A program made the translations under genes and the position numbers. Of a DNA stretch of 64,000 nucleotides, positions 11,296 to 24,326 are shown piece by piece; within the stretch, counting starts at the first letter, position 1, and each line of letters opens with the position of its first letter. The stretch is taken from the NCBI RefSeq assembly GCF_022376445.1, contig NW_025954976.1, positions 1 through 64,000 on the forward strand, in the 5' to 3' direction. The DNA comes from Fomitopsis serialis (Eukaryota > Basidiomycota > Agaricomycetes > Polyporales > Fomitopsidaceae). Under the pieces are notes generated by a model. It searched no databases and was not told the origin of the DNA. It saw only the letters and a list, made by a program, of their open reading frames with translations.

Positions 11296-11711
11296 TGACT
11301 CACTCTCAGTACATTGAGGGAGTGTATGTTAGTACCGAGAAGTCGGCGGTGACATGACATGAAGATGCGTGTCCTGACTTCGGGGTGTTGGCGTAAAGTG
11401 GCACATTGCGGGGGCTTATCCATTTTGAGCGCATTCTTCGCAATCAGGCTTCGCCAGTTGGCTGGAAGTGTAGACGCACAAGTGATACATTCACCGCATA
11501 TGTAATAGCAGTGAGATGGCTCTTGAGAAAGGTGGAAATCCCGACCGATGCAGCTGCCTTCGCCTAGTAACCAAGCACCCTGTGGCAGCATGTTGTTAGC
11601 GATCCAGAAAACTCTGAAACATGCGACTCACTGACTTTTTAGCACACAGTTGAACGCGACACCTTGGTATTTACTGGGAGGGTATTTGCTAGGAGGGCCG
11701 AAACCACGCAT
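11296..11711 (-). CDS. Possible small Cys-rich hypothetical protein
   Basis: Reading from ATG 11711 (MRGFGPPSKYPPSKYQG), a short first exon could be joined by a GT-AG intron to an open stretch GAWLLGEGSCIGRDFHLS with the Cys-rich YICGECITCAST, ending near a GTGAGT donor at 11296. The Cys-x-x-Cys spacing suggests a zinc-binding module like those of basidiomycete F-box-type proteins. The donor site in exon 1 is weak and no downstream exon or stop was secured. I do not recognise the family. Confidence 0.2.
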
Positions 11712-12061
11712 GTAAGGTTGTCACACGCCACACAGGCCATTCAGCAGAACCAGTGCTTTCTTCTGCTAGTCAACGGTCATATAATGCCACTGCCGGAGCG
11801 GTCCACGCTCTCAATGTGTTGATTGTCCGATGAAACTTGAGCTCGATTCCGCAGAAGATTCCGGCTGCTGGCGACATGCGAGTCGGAGTATCAGGGCGAC
11901 CTGATATGTACTGTGATGAGTGAACGCTGAACAGCCAAGGAGGAATCGCCATTGTTGGCCGATACGACCATGGACAAGCCGAGGACAGTCAAGGTCCACT
12001 GCACGACTCAGATCATCGATTCAACGCGATTGTCATTATTCGTACACCTTGTGCCGATATC

Positions 12062-13568
12062 CTACCTCACCTGCAAGCCCGCCAGACGGCCCACGATGCC
12101 CGTCACGCCAATCGGCGACACCTGCGCGACGTCCCACACGACCAGCTTCCCATCCACACCCGACGTGCTGACCCGCGCGACGTTCCCCGGGCCACCCTCG
12201 TACGCACGCAGGTTCGTGATCGTGTTCTGGTGCACCGTGAACAGCTCCGACTCCGTCGAGGGGCCTGGCGAGCCGGGCACGTTCGAGATACCGCGCGAGT
12301 CCGCATTACGGAACGTGTTGAACGCGGCGCTGTTCAGGCGGCCCACGGGGGACGCGTTGCCGAGGCCTGCGCGGGCGGCGCCACCGCCGGTCTTGTTCGC
12401 GTTCGGGTCGTCGAGCGTGCCGGCGAGCTCCCATCCGCCTTCGCTCCCAGAGAACACGAGCGGCTGGCAGTCGTGTCCGGCAGCGATGATGGAATTCTCG
12501 GTCGTCCACGTCAGGGTGAGGAGCGGTAGACTGGAGAGCTTGATAGTGTAGGTCGGGACACTGCTGACGCCCGGATAGACGATGCTGATGGAGCTGTCGT
12601 GACCTAGACGATAGGAATGAGCTTGCATAAATCTACCGTGTCACATAAACCTTACTAGCGAAGGCAAGCACGTCGCCGGAAGGAGAGAACCCGACCGCGT
12701 GCACCCAACCGCCCGCGTGACTGGTATACTCGCCGCAGATGGTGTTGAACGGGAGCTTCTCGCCCCAAACAGTGGGGGCAGGCCTGCAGCCGCATCAGAT
12801 TGAAGCACTGCCATAAGCTTTCGCGCCACGCACCTCTTGTCGACGTCCTTGATATAAGCGGAGAACACGCGGGCCTTCATGTCGGCGCTGCCGGCAGCAA
12901 GCAGGACGTTGTTCGGATGCCAATCGACAGAGAGCACAGTAGACCTAATCGGCTTCTTCAGAAGCCTCGAGACCCACCAATCGCCCTCCGGGTCGAAGGA
13001 GCAAATCGCGATTGCGCTTCACCCTGCTCGTCAGATTACGCTGAGCATGACCGGCAGATCCACTCACCGAGCACCGCTCGCAACAGCGAACTTGTCCTCG
13101 TTCGGGCTCCAGCGGACGTGGGTCGCAGCCCTGTTGATGCGCAGAAGGACCAGTGTCGGCTTCCAGACCATACGACCGGTCTGCGCGTCGGGGCTCTGCT
13201 GCCACACATATGCGTTCCTGTCCTGGGCACAGGTGACGATACGGTTGGAGTTCGGAGCCCAGTCGATGGAGGTGATCAGCTTGTCGTGCTACATGGTGGT
13301 ATACGCAGCACGAAGGATGAGTTATCTCTCTCGATAGCTGCCATTGTGTGCGCACCTCGGACAATGTCTCGGTCTGCTTCCACTCATGTCCACGACGCTC
13401 CCAGATGGTCGCATCCTTCGAGTTCAAGCTCACAGCAACCTCTTCACGCACCAATTAGACGACTTTGCGGCGCGGTATGGATGACATACCAGTGCGGTTA
13501 GCGTTGAATGAATGAGAGCTGATAGCGGTCTGATTCTGCCCGAGAGCGTAGAGTTCTGGAGGTGCCAT
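12062..13568 (-). CDS. ARPC1: Actin-related protein 2/3 complex subunit 1 (ARPC1, WD40)
   Basis: Subunit of the Arp2/3 complex that nucleates branched actin, used in endocytic patches and hyphal growth. ATG 13568 starts [16 protein letters not shown]. Five or more exons on the minus strand encode a seven-blade WD40 propeller: [52 protein letters not shown], then the family-specific [19 protein letters not shown] and [29 protein letters not shown], and a long last exon with [17 protein letters not shown]. The last exon also carries the Arp2/3-binding insert ([19 protein letters not shown]) and the final [11 protein letters not shown], ending GLQVR. This matches the usual length of about 380 residues. 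All introns are short. A degraded copy of its 3' end lies at 44228-44515. Confidence 0.9.
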
Positions 13569-16500
13569 TGTTGCAGAGGACTGTCAGTCTACTACTGCAC
13601 GACGGCGTAGGCGATGATGGTGTTCCAGGTTGAGTGTAAGTAGCGTCGCGGACTCGAGTCTCCCCGCAATCGAGGGTGCTGAGATTGGCTCGGTTTGGAT
13701 TGGCTCATCGGATCGGTTTGGATCGATCGGCGATCACTGCTCTGGCCGGGTCACGTCTACTGTAAGTTAAGAGCTTGCAGTCAACCATCACAACACTACC
13801 AATACATTCCAGACGTGCACTGTATCATCCCCAACCTTGTCTGGCACACTGTCTGTGAAAATGCGCAGCCGAAGCACCAGAAAATTCGAGTTCTCGCCAT
13901 AGCTGCGCGGTAGCAATGGCATACATTGCACAGTCGAGTCCCATTGGCCAGTTACAGATTCACGACAGGTTCCAATGAAGCGGTGTGTGGTCCGTTACGA
14001 GCAGGCTTTCCGGATGTGGTCGGTACGTGGTGCATTTTCTGCAGATGAGGCGTCCGGTAACTTACGTGCCAAGCAGACCCAGTGGTACATACCGGCGTGA
14101 CGGTCTCGTACCACACAACTCGGAGCCTATGCCAGGTACCGCTTCATCCACAACCCTCCGCCGGCACTCTGGCATTTCTCCACGTTAATGTTGATGCTTC
14201 CATTTTCGAGAATGTGCCACGGTGCAACTAGCATCTCGCTTGAGTTCACAACCTGCAAAGCAAGAGTACACAACGGTAACGTCGTTCTCCCGCATCCGCC
14301 TGCCGCGTCTAGCATGTTTCCGACCAGTGGTCCGCGGAAGTTTTCATAGGTCTGCACATGGTCCTCGTGGCCCGGATGCTCCCTATACTCGCTGACAATA
14401 GCATGTCGCGTTTCACCTGTCACTGCGTGAATGCTCTTGCAGACGCCTCCAGCGACCCGGCGCAAATGAACGAATTCTGCATTCCCCGGCCGCAGCTTCG
14501 AGCAACTTGCCGATATCTTGGACTTATCCTGAATGCCGTGAATCCGAGGTTCGTTCCATACCTAAGGACTGGTGCGCCGCGTATAGGCTGATATGTCGGT
14601 GGTTTGGCTCCTGGAATGGTGTGAGCCGGAATACAGTAGCTCCAGCATATCCAAGGTTTACATCCGCCGTCCGCGGCAGTTGAGTAGTGCCTTAACTATG
14701 TGCATTGCGATACCTACCGGAGAGATTGAGGTCCGTTCCGCAGGCCCTACCAAGCTCGAAATCGCACTGTCCTACGCGCCGCCATCCCTTGTTCATCCAC
14801 ATCCAGGGTGCGCCATCACGTAAGATTACTCAGATACGCGCTACACGGGACACAGCGAGTGAGTCTATCCTTCGTGTGGCCTAGTGATGCTGCTTACGAT
14901 ACTCTACACGTTCCAGTCTATATCGCCAATATCACAACTCGTGTTTCCGGGCCCGCTATTGCTGAGTCGTTCATCACGGTGGACCTACAAGCGTCCTCGT
15001 CTCGCCTCGTGTTGTGCGGCTGTCATATCCGCCTCGCCTCCGATAGGGTTGTTGATGCGATGTGCGCGACGTCGTCCTGTGGCGCCTTTAATTCCGCCGC
15101 AATTACGCGTAGAACACGCTGCGCTGTGACCTGCCTTTTCGGTGAAGACGGAGAACAGCGATGACAGCTGACGAATATGCCGGTGGACGTTCGGAGACAC
15201 TGCGGCGTAGCCATCGAACGAGCCACGCAGATCACCCTTGAACCACCTTGGCGCGTAGCTCTATGCAAACCTGGCCAGCGAGGATCGCTTCGACGCTCCT
15301 AGGCATTGGCGTTTCGTGCGAGCGTGGACTCTTGAGTCAATGTCGCGATGCGCACGTTCTCTGCGAGATCGGAAGACTGGAACTTCACTGACTTGCCAGG
15401 ACCACACACTGACAGTTCTGGACACATTCGAAGCAGGGATAGACAGGGAACGGTGGTACGGTGGTACGTTGGCTCTGCACATCGCCTCGTGTTGAACGTT
15501 GTCACATCTGGATGTCCGCATTTTCTCCCAGTGCAGTCTTTTCTGGGTGAGTCCGTACGTCAGGTTGCTGCCTTGCTGCAGTTGGCATCGGCCTCCGTAC
15601 GACGGAATGCTACGCAATCACTCACGCTCAAGCCCGAGGCTCTCACCTTGAGGATCCCTATTCCAGTTGCATTGTCCGAGTTTGCGAGTGTATGTGTGAT
15701 TGTCAATATTGACAGTCTTGGATATCTCCCATCAATCCTCGTCATGGACCGCATGCTAACCAACGCTGGATGTCCACAACTACGCAGTGGATTATTCTGT
15801 CCTTCTGCGCCGCACTGAATGATGATCCTCATAATCCCGGGAATGCATCCCACGCCCGGAAGATCAGGACTCCGTCCGTGGGCTGCCTCCCACAGGGACT
15901 GCTCCTCACCGGCGCAATGCGTCACTTACTCACGATTCGAGGCATGGTAGAGGCTCGTGCCTCCGTATGGCAACCACCCCCGGCACCCCCGGGCCTACCT
16001 TCTCGAGGGTCTCGCACTGCCGATATGGAAAGCGGTCTTCTGCCTGTTACCCTTCACAGTTTCTCGGACTTGTACGTCAGTGCGGTCTGATTCCAGCCGC
16101 GCAGGCCCCGCGTTCGGATACGCTCTATTTGCAACGCAGCTAGAACGCGTGCCATCAGACTGTGTGCTCGCAGTGCCTTTCAGGCAGGCTCAAAGGCCGG
16201 CGCTGATATGGCCATACGCCGCCGCTTCGCGGAATGACCAGACCTGCCCTTCCGGGCATCGAAGCTTACTCACGGGCACCGTGAGTAGTGACGACGCACC
16301 GCAATACGGACGACGGAAGGGTCGTTGTATTAGGTTCCGTCAGAGGAACCTTCGGAGCACGGGTCAGCGAGATTGCTCCTCTGAGGTCTGGCAGATCGCT
16401 GGAGGAACGATGGATTGTCTTGTTCGACCCAATCACTCGGATCCGCTTCGGAAGCCTCTCGTACGTAGGATGCCGGGCCCCAACTGCCTGGACAGGCCCA

Positions 16501-16890
16501 CCACTAGGCGAACTAGGTGTAAGTAGTCACGACCGAGCACGGCTGTCACACCGAGTCAGGGCGAAGCCGAGCGCAATGCGGGCCTCTTGGATAGCCGATG
16601 AAATCGAGATGCAGGGAAAATGAACTGGAAATGAAATGTTTAGCGTGGAGAGTCTAGAGTGGATTGTAGAACCACCCGAGCACATTGACGGGTGCTTCTG
16701 AGACGGTGCTCGGGCGGAAAGCAGTAAAGACCGAGTGGCGGGTGGCTTATTGTGCACGGCGGGGAGGTGCGGGAAAAGGTTGAGCGAGAGTGGTTGACGT
16801 AAAGAGGGGATCAGGAGATGGGGACGTGCGATGGGATCGAGGGGGAAGCACGCGGAAGGCACGAGGATCTCAGACGAGGAGGAGGAGAAC
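13569..16890. other. Dark stretch, no recognisable gene; some open minus-strand segments
   Basis: About 3.3 kb without any family I recognise. The minus strand carries several segments that look like short exons bounded by AG and GT. The best is 16274-16487, fully open for about 71 codons (PTYERLPKRIRVIGSN...VPLTEPNTTTLPSS), preceded by CCAG and followed by GTGAGTAAG. A further minus-strand frame at 14127-14465 reads SEYREHPGHEDHVQTYENFRG. I could not chain them into one protein, and plus-strand frames in the same place are equally long but lack motifs. It may be a fast-evolving orphan gene or a decayed one. Confidence 0.25.
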
Positions 16891-17456
16891 AATAAGGGCG
16901 TCGGCAGGGAACCGCGACCTCCCCTTTCCCCGCGCGTCTGTCGGCTCGTATTCGACGCCCGCGGCAGCAGAAGATGCTCAGACGTTCAGATTGCCCGCCC
17001 TCGTCGCCTGGTGGTCTGTTGCCTCTTCCGTCCGCGGGCCTGTTGCTACACCCTCCTCCCGTAGTCATATATCTACCCCTTTATTGTCTGCGCAAGTCGC
17101 TGCTGCTCTCTCCTTCCCTTCCCCCGCGCTCGGACGAGTCGGCGCTCGTCTTCGCCCCTACTTACCATTCTTGCACCCACCGCAGTGCCACAGACCACAC
17201 GACGTCCCCTTTCAGTCAATTGTCTCGACAGCCTCACCTCCGGTGCGAGGCTGCCATATCAGGTGCTCCATATCAGGCCCAGCGCGCACCCTGCGTGCAC
17301 GAGCTATCCGAACACAATTGGCCTATGTCTCCGGTAGACAATAACCTTTGCCTTGATGCTAAAAGACAGGGCTATCTCTCCAGCTTCACGTCACCGAGGC
17401 CTCGCTCAAGCGTAGGGCCTCCTTCCGACCCTTCCATCCGAGCGCCCCGACGGACA
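16891..17456 (+). promoter_or_regulatory. Pyrimidine-rich upstream region of the Clp1-like gene
   Basis: The 400 bp before the ATG at 17457 are strongly rich in C and T on the plus strand (many CCTC, CTCTCC and TCCCTT runs), as in promoters and leaders of strongly expressed or developmentally regulated basidiomycete genes. No confident TATA box is seen. Confidence 0.35.
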
Positions 17457-18610
17457 ATGCACGGTGTCGCCTTCGTCCCTCGTCCATTCCCTCCACCAGC
17501 CCTCGCTGACGTTCCTATTGAGTATATTATTGCACAACTTCGCCAACTCGCTCCTCATTACTGGAGAAAGCCCGAGACTTCTGACTGCACTATCGGTATG
17601 TGCCCCTGGGCATTGTATCTCGGGTCAGAGCAATGTCTCATCCCATTGTCTTTCAGTCGTTCCCTTGGATACTACAAATCAAGCAGCCTGCTCTCCAACT
17701 CTCGGAGATGCTGCCGAGGATACTTGTTCGCCACCCGGTGACGTGCCTAGCCTTCTAGGCTTCTCGCGACAACAAGAGGAGGAGCCCGCTCCTCGTCCCG
17801 GCCCTCGCATGGTCATGCAGGTATGATATCCTCTCTCCATATTAGCTCAACAACTGACACAATAACCTCCAGCTGCACATGGATTACCTCTGCGCGCACT
17901 CGACACTGATCAGGGGATTCATGAGTGGCGCGTCGCCGTTCGAGCTGATGGAGACCACCGCCAGTTCTACGCTGCCGCTTCATCCCGAGGCCCCGACTCC
18001 TGGCTTCCCCGACTCGCGCCGGTCCTCTTTCAGTCTTCCAGCCCCACAGTTCCCGTGTATGCTTCCGTCGCCGCCTACGCACCCCTCTGTCTACCTGCCC
18101 GTGCCTGACCCAGCGTCTTTCCGCCTGCTGGTGCACTACGTCTACTTCGGCTCCACGTCCTTCATCGAGGATGCGCTGGACGATGGCACCCTCAGCTGGG
18201 AGGGTCTCGCCCGCAATGTTGAGTACCTCGGCATGGGCGCCGAGATCAAGGTCTTCCTCGGGCGATGGTACGGGCGCTGGCGGCATGGACACGGGCCCGC
18301 AGAGTACACCTCGGACTCGGACTCGGATTCGGACATGGACATGGAGTTGCGTCGCGAGCGCGAGTACGACAGCGACACAGATCAGGAGCTCGAGCTCCCG
18401 CCAAAAGACATGTCTGCCGCTACGTCTCCGACCGTGTTCGATCCCGATGACGAGTACCGCAAGGTGGACGACGACGAGATCATGAAGTCGTCTGAGCCGT
18501 CGCGCGGCCGCAAGCGCACCCCGCGCCGCTTGGTGCACTCGTGGTCCGAGCCTGGACTGGACTCTTCGGTCAAGGAGCAGCTGCGCACCGTTCGCTGCCG
18601 CAGCAAGTGA
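17457..18610 (+). CDS. Clp1-like protein (BTB/POZ-like, clampless family)
   Basis: Three exons (17457-17595, 17657-17820, 17873-18610) splice cleanly into 346 residues. N-terminal segment: ADVPIEYIIAQLRQLAPHYW and ETSDCTI. Middle: LHMDYLCAHSTLIRGFMSGAS, which resembles the start of a BTB fold. Then VYLPVPDPASFRLLVHYVYF and WEGLARNVEYLGMGAEIKVF. The tail is acidic and Ser-rich (SDSDSDSDMDME) with a basic KRTPRRL end. I recall this order of motifs from basidiomycete proteins annotated Clp1-like; Coprinopsis clp1, of similar length, acts downstream of the A mating-type genes in clamp-cell formation. The name is by family resemblance, so the developmental role here is inference. The first in-frame ATG giving the family N-terminus was used. 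Confidence 0.65.
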
Positions 18611-20146
18611 TGCTCCGCGTCTCCTGCTCCGCCTATTCTCCCTCCCATTCACCCCTGCCGCCTTGACCTGAGCATCCCTGCTACGATTCGAACACCCCTT
18701 CGTCCTTCGCCTCGAACCGTGCGCGTTCACGTAACCTTATCTTAATTGCTATCCACAAGGCGCGCCGACCTCCTTCGTAAGTCCGCTCATCCCCTTCAGC
18801 GATTCCCCAAGCTCATGCCCGCCCGAAGGACCTTCTCCTACCGTTGCCATTGCTTTCGCGGCGACAACCCCCCGCTGACAGACGACCAGTTGATGAACCT
18901 AGACCCTCCTTTGCACCGACACCCACCATCCACCCTCCTTCCCGGGTGCCCCGCCACCCGTTACACCCGCCACCTAATAGTACCCGTAATACCGAGCACC
19001 GAGGCGCCAGGCTCTTTCTCGCCCTGTAATGCGGCGCCCCGAACTCGTAGTGGAGCGCACTGTACGCTCGCCACGCGTGTGCGATAGTATATAGCAACTG
19101 TAGGTAAGTACGTCGTAGGTGTATCCGCAGCCAGAACAGAACTCCGTCGCTCGTTACAACGAATTGATAGTCCAATGTACGATTATCCTGTGTGTCTGTG
19201 TGTGTTGATACTGTATCTCGGAGATATCAATGTGGAATACCTTTGGACCGTTCGAACGAGGTTTCATCGCCGCGATGCTTCTAGCAGCCGGGACGGCGTG
19301 ATGTGCGCAGTGTCCGCGATGTCGTGGGGGCGTCGATGTCGTTCCTCGTGTCTCGTTCAGGAGCTACCGTCGGCAACGACCCTTCCTGGACTGGGCCCGA
19401 CACTAAAGACAATTGACCTGAGAAACGAGCGTGCGGGTTTACAGCTCCGCGAAGGTGAAGTTCATTGACCATCGGGCCTCTTTATTGTCTTCGTCGGTGT
19501 CGGCAATCACTCATTGCAAGTGAGTGGGCATACATCATTGCGCATTGACCCCTCTCTCACCAGGAGTGCTTCTGCTTCTCTTGCGCGCGCGACTGGTGAT
19601 AGCAACGCGGTAATGTATCTGAGGAAGTGGGGTTCCATGCGATCGTAACGATTGAACATCACAGACCGATGAACGGCAGAACATACCTAGCACAACCGAC
19701 GCCTGTCGATGTGATTGGGCAATCCAGCGATCGTGCCGTGGGCACTAATTAAATGCGACCTGACGATCGAGAAGGCTTGTGAGTGGCCTTGGCCATTTGT
19801 GGCTGAGCTCGTCCGGACACGTCGCGAAATCTGCGCACCTATCTGAAACCAAGTTGCGTGAGGGGTTGAACCAGACGATATCAACGAGAATTAGGGGTGC
19901 ACCAAAAGCAGAATGGTACATTGCGACGAGACGGGTATGAGAACGAGACGGGTATGAGGACAAGAGGGCCAAGGAAAATCTACGGCTACAACGGTGACAA
20001 CAAGGGGATGGGGGGGGGGCAAGCTGTGGGTCGTATGGTAGTGGTGGTGAGTGAAGAGTGCGGGCGACGATGACGAATAGCGGGACGCGCAAGCCCATCT
20101 GACGAAGACACGGAGAAGAAGGTACGCGTGAGTAGAACAAGGCCGT
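18611..20146. other. Intergenic, no gene seen
   Basis: About 1.5 kb between the 3' end of the Clp1-like gene and the 3' end of the convergent kinase gene. Only short motif-free frames occur. A run of ten G lies near 20010-20019. The first few hundred bases are probably the 3' UTR of the Clp1-like gene. Confidence 0.35.
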
Positions 20147-21791
20147 TCAGGACTTGTTTAACTGGTCATATTCCAGTTCTACTGGCATTGCGACCTCCCC
20201 TCCTAGACCAGGGAGTCTTTGGTTCCGTGGTACAGTCCGCGTCTGAACCCGCTTTGAAAGGTCTGGAAGGTGGTCCGGGACATACGGAGGCTGGGAGTAT
20301 GGTCAGTCCACGCACGAGATGAGAAGCGACCCGTGTGGCTTACCACAGTTAATCTATGGCGCATCCCCGTCCAGTCAACCTTCCCGTGCATGAAGGGATG
20401 ATTCCGGACTTCGTCATTCCTAGCCAGCTTCTCCTTGCGACCCCTCACGGCGATCATGCCGTACCGTTTCGCCATGTCCCGCGTGAGCATCCTGCTGACG
20501 AGGTCTTTTAGGTCGGGATCGATGTATAATCCTTTGATCCCCTTGACTTCCCAGAAGTCACCGGGAGTCGCCTGCATGATCATGTTGTAGACCTCAGTTC
20601 CCTCGGTCCCAGGAAATGGCTGACACACGCGCGTTCAGGTCTCTTTCAATCTCGCGATGCTGAAACGAAAGACTTACCCAAGCATTGGTGACCATCTGGT
20701 ATAGGATGACCGCCGCCGACCACCAGTCGCCCGCCATACGGATACCCTCGGGTAGCTTCCTCGGATCGTTGTCGAAGAACTCCGGCGCGGTGTACGGGAA
20801 CGTCCCAACGTGTTTCCAGTTGAACTGGTTGGACATGAGACCCGCGACACCAAAGTCGGCTAGTTTGAGGTACCCGTCCGCGCCCATAAGGATGTTGTGC
20901 GGCTTCAGGTCGCGATGCACAATTTTGTGCGTATGCAGAAACTCCAGCGCAAGTGTGAGGTTGGCGAAGTAGAACCGCGCGTCTTCACAGCGTAACGGGC
21001 CGTGGTCCTTCAGGAATGCGTCGAATGACTCGCACGGTGCGAGTTCCGTCAGGAGATAACAATGCCGCTCGTCCTGGAAGGTGTCGACGAGTCCGGACAC
21101 GAACGGATGCCACGGAAGTTCTGCGAGCCTTTCGCGCTCGGTGTTTCTAGCCTCCAGCATCTCCCTGATAGCATTCAGATGGGCCTCATCCGTCTCGTAA
21201 GGCCTAACCCAAGTGTTCTATATTCCATATGAGCTGAATGCCACACATATCTCCGAACGGGCTCCTCACCATCTCCGTGTGTCTTTGGGTTGACTTGTCG
21301 AGAGCTTTCAACGCGAATTGCGTCCCAGGGCGATCCAGTCGGTGATCCCTTGATTTGGTTCGCATAACGCGAACCAAGGACACGAAGCCGTAGCTACCGT
21401 CGCCTGACGTCGTGTAAGTGCCACACAGTAGTATTTGACCGACAAGACACGCAACGTACCCAATGCGCTGACATACTCCAAGTCGCTGAGCTTGAGGGGC
21501 GTCGGACGGTTTGACCTCTTAGCAGGTGGCGCGTACGGCTTCTTGCCATGAGCGACCTTCGATTGTTGTCCGGTTTCCCGGCGGTCGGCCTCCGGGACAT
21601 CCGTGTTCGGGATTTGAGCACCCTAAGCACCCGTCGGTGAGACTTCCATCGTTCACAAGTGCTGTACTTACTGGAGTTGGCGAGCCCGAGCGAGTGGCTC
21701 TCTTTGAGCCTTTCGATGTTCTCGTGCCACTGCCAACAGTGCGATGCTTCGACGCGTCGGCGCGGGACTCCTTCGTTCGTACGGCGGGCAT
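20147..21791 (-). CDS. AGC-like serine/threonine protein kinase
   Basis: ATG 21791 starts a basic, Ser/Thr-rich N-terminal tail (MPAVRTKESRADASKHRT). The kinase domain follows over several exons: GDGSYGFVSLVRV (glycine loop), FALKALDKSTQ (ATP-binding Lys), FVSGLVDTFQDERHCYLLTE (hinge), HRDLKPHNIL (catalytic loop), LADFGVAG (DFG), GTFPYTAPEFF (APE) and WSAAVILYQMV. The C-lobe ends RMLTRDMAKRYGM and HPFMHGKVDWTGM, and a last exon gives PPYVPDHLPDLSKRV and a short tail to 20147. The RHPFF-like IDW motif and the PPYVP tail resemble AGC kinases (PKA/PKC-like), but the tail lacks a clear FxxF hydrophobic motif. Substrate unknown. Confidence 0.8.
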
Positions 21792-22649
21792 AGTGTGTGT
21801 AAAGGCTGGGTGGTGGTTAGGGAGTCGATGGAGGTAGCAGAGAAAGAGGCTGTTGGTTGAGAGACGGTTGAACGCGATGCCCTTTATGCTACGCCACACC
21901 GAGGGTGGCCGAAACAAGCGCCCGGTCAAAGCGCAAGAGGCTGTCCTTGTATTCTGCATTAGGTTGTTGGTCCACGCTTATCAAATGCAGCTTACCGTTG
22001 CGAGTGTACCAAAGGAGTGCCTGCGGTCTATGGTATGCGACCATAAGGGTAACTGGCCATTCGAAGGCGTGCAGCTTGCCTGTGGGCTGTCAGTACTGGT
22101 CAGTACGTTCGCAATCTCAGATCGGGACGGAAGCTGCCTGTGTGCTGCTGGACACAACGAGCCAGTGACAATTAGACAATGTAGGCCCGCGTCAATAATC
22201 TGCTTAGACCCAATCAGTACTAACCCAAAGGCGATTGCAGGCGTTCCTTGTTGACAACCTGCAGAGCGTCCTATACGACAAGTCCGGGTTAGAATGAGAA
22301 ACTTGTTGCTGGGTATCACTGAGAGGCCACAAAGTATCGACTTCCGAAGCAACAATGATTGCGAGGATATCAGTTAATGAGTGCAATGATTTACGGAGAT
22401 ATACCATGCGAGCAGCGGAAACGACAGTGTACAATGCTAGTGCACCTAGTAGGAGATCGGAACACGTCAGCTGTCGACACTCGCTGGCGTATCCAGATGA
22501 CACTCACCAGAGCGAGAAATGCAGAAAGAACAGAAACGATTACCGTATGTCTAGCGTTGACGAACTCATACACGACGGAGTACTGCACCACCGGCACACG
22601 CCCTCCAGCTCCAATTCCGAGCAGCGGCCTCCATCCAAGCGATAATTTA
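21792..22649. other. Intergenic region between kinase and PAC1
   Basis: It holds the upstream region of the kinase gene. Minus-strand frames at 22204-22503 and 22391-22640 contain hydrophobic stretches (DLLLGALALYTVVSAARM, VIVSVLSAFLALVSVIW) that could be exons of a small membrane protein just downstream of PAC1, but no start, chain or family could be established. Confidence 0.25.
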
Positions 22650-24326
22650 TCATGGCAGCCAAATCTTGATCGTCTGGTCGACGCTCCCCGATGCGACGAC
22701 GTTGACAAACTTCTCAGGTTCCGCCTTGGCATCAGCGGCGACGCCGTTGGCCTTCGTGCCATCGGCGCCTTGTGGTTTGGATTGGGGACCCCATGCGAGG
22801 CACGTCACGAAATGTCCATGCGCCTGCACGGTCTTCATGCAACGGCCAGTCGTGAGCTCCCAGACGCGAATTGTGTAGTCGTCAGATGCGGAGAGGAGGA
22901 ACTTGCCCGTGGGATGGAAGACGAGTGCCCGCACCCAGTTATCATGTCCCGCCTAGCAACGCGTGTAAGGACTTATCGCACTGAGGGCTGCGCAACCTAC
23001 CAGACTACGAATGAGTTGACCGCCTTGGCAGTCCCATATCTTGACGGTCTTGTCTCTTGAACCAGTCGCAAGGTATGCTCCCGATCTCTTCACTCTGTCT
23101 TTATCCTGGATACCACCTGTCGTAGATCACACAACGGAGATTGCTACAGCTGACTTACTGGAAGGCCTCCAAGCTCGCGAATTGCAGTATATGCAGCAAT
23201 AGGAGCAAAAGCGACGACCTCGACGACATGTTCGTGCCCACGGAACTCCAACTTCGTCTCTCCATTCAAGGGATCGCTTAGCCGCGCAGTCTACCGAATC
23301 GAGGTGCTCAGCATCCAATTGCAGCCGGTCTGCGTGCTACATACCTGATCATTCGAAGCACTGGCGATTAATCGACCATCGTCTGACGGCTGTACACACC
23401 GAACCCACTCAGAATGTCCGGTGATCGTGCGGACGAGGTGCCTACACGCATGTCAATGTGGAATCGCGCAGGACATAAATGTAACTCACGTGGAAGCAAC
23501 ATCAAATATCCTGATGGTCTTATCTCGGCTTGCACTAACGATTTGCTGGTCGCCAGGCATGAAGCGCACCGAAGACACTGTATGGTCGTGCCCGGAGAAT
23601 GTCTTCGTATTGCGCCATTCATTCTGTGCATCCCAAATCTTGATCAACAGGTCGGACGAGCAGCTCACTGGTATACCCAGGCGGCCTCAGCTATACCCAA
23701 TGCACGCGGGGATAAGATGCATCAGTCATACCTAGTAGATTGCCCTTACTGTCAAAGTCAACGTCATTTACGGAACGCGTATGGCCTTTCAGCGTCCGTT
23801 CGAATTCTCCAGTTTCCCAGTCCCAGATCTTGACTGTACCATCATCGCTTGCAGACGCAATGAGGTTGAACGTCGGGTGGAACGCTACTTTCAGAACTTG
23901 TCCTCGGTGTCCCGTCAGAACATACGCTGCCGGCGCTCGCGGGACCCAGTCTGTCTGCATCTGCGCACGTTTAGCGGGTGAAACAGAAAGCTCTTCTTGC
24001 AGGGACGCATTCCGGTTCTCTAGGTCCATAATCTGGACGAGGGCATATGGCTGGTGTTAACGTGAGTATTGCCTAACGACGTACCTTCTTCTGCAGCCGT
24101 ATCACGCTCGTCCATTTCTTCTCCAGCAATCCAGCATACTTGGCCTTGGGGTCGGGCGTGTACTCAATTCCAGCATCCGTCTTGAGTGAGTTGAAAGCAT
24201 CCGTGAAGTTGTTCGAGTGGAGGTATTCGAGTATTGCCTTGTGACTGCATCGATGAGTCTCGGGTACCCAGACTCGAGAAATGCGACCTACAGCTCCTCC
24301 TTCTGCCGCTCGGAGAGAAGAGACAT
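22650..24326 (-). CDS. PAC1: Nuclear distribution protein PAC1/LIS1 (dynein regulator), copy 1
   Basis: WD40 regulator of cytoplasmic dynein, needed for nuclear migration and vesicle transport. A 12-codon first exon from ATG 24326 ([12 protein letters not shown]) is followed by an intron and then AILEYL, the LisH dimerisation motif. Next come [17 protein letters not shown] and the coiled-coil [14 protein letters not shown]. Seven WD repeats follow across five or six exons: [82 protein letters not shown] and [19 protein letters not shown]. The end, [18 protein letters not shown], lies at 22650. An Ala/Lys-rich insert ([14 protein letters not shown]) sits between the last two repeats. Its start lies 260 bp from that of the divergent YTH gene. 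A second PAC1-like gene is at 32677-34259. Confidence 0.92.

Noticed and set aside
17813..18730. 305-residue minus-strand frame, Arg/Val-rich
   Set aside because: It lies antisense to the well-supported Clp1-like exons and arises from high GC third positions; no motif.
22204..22645. Hydrophobic minus-strand segments suggesting a membrane protein
   Set aside because: No start codon, consistent exon chain or family pattern; placed in the intergenic note only.
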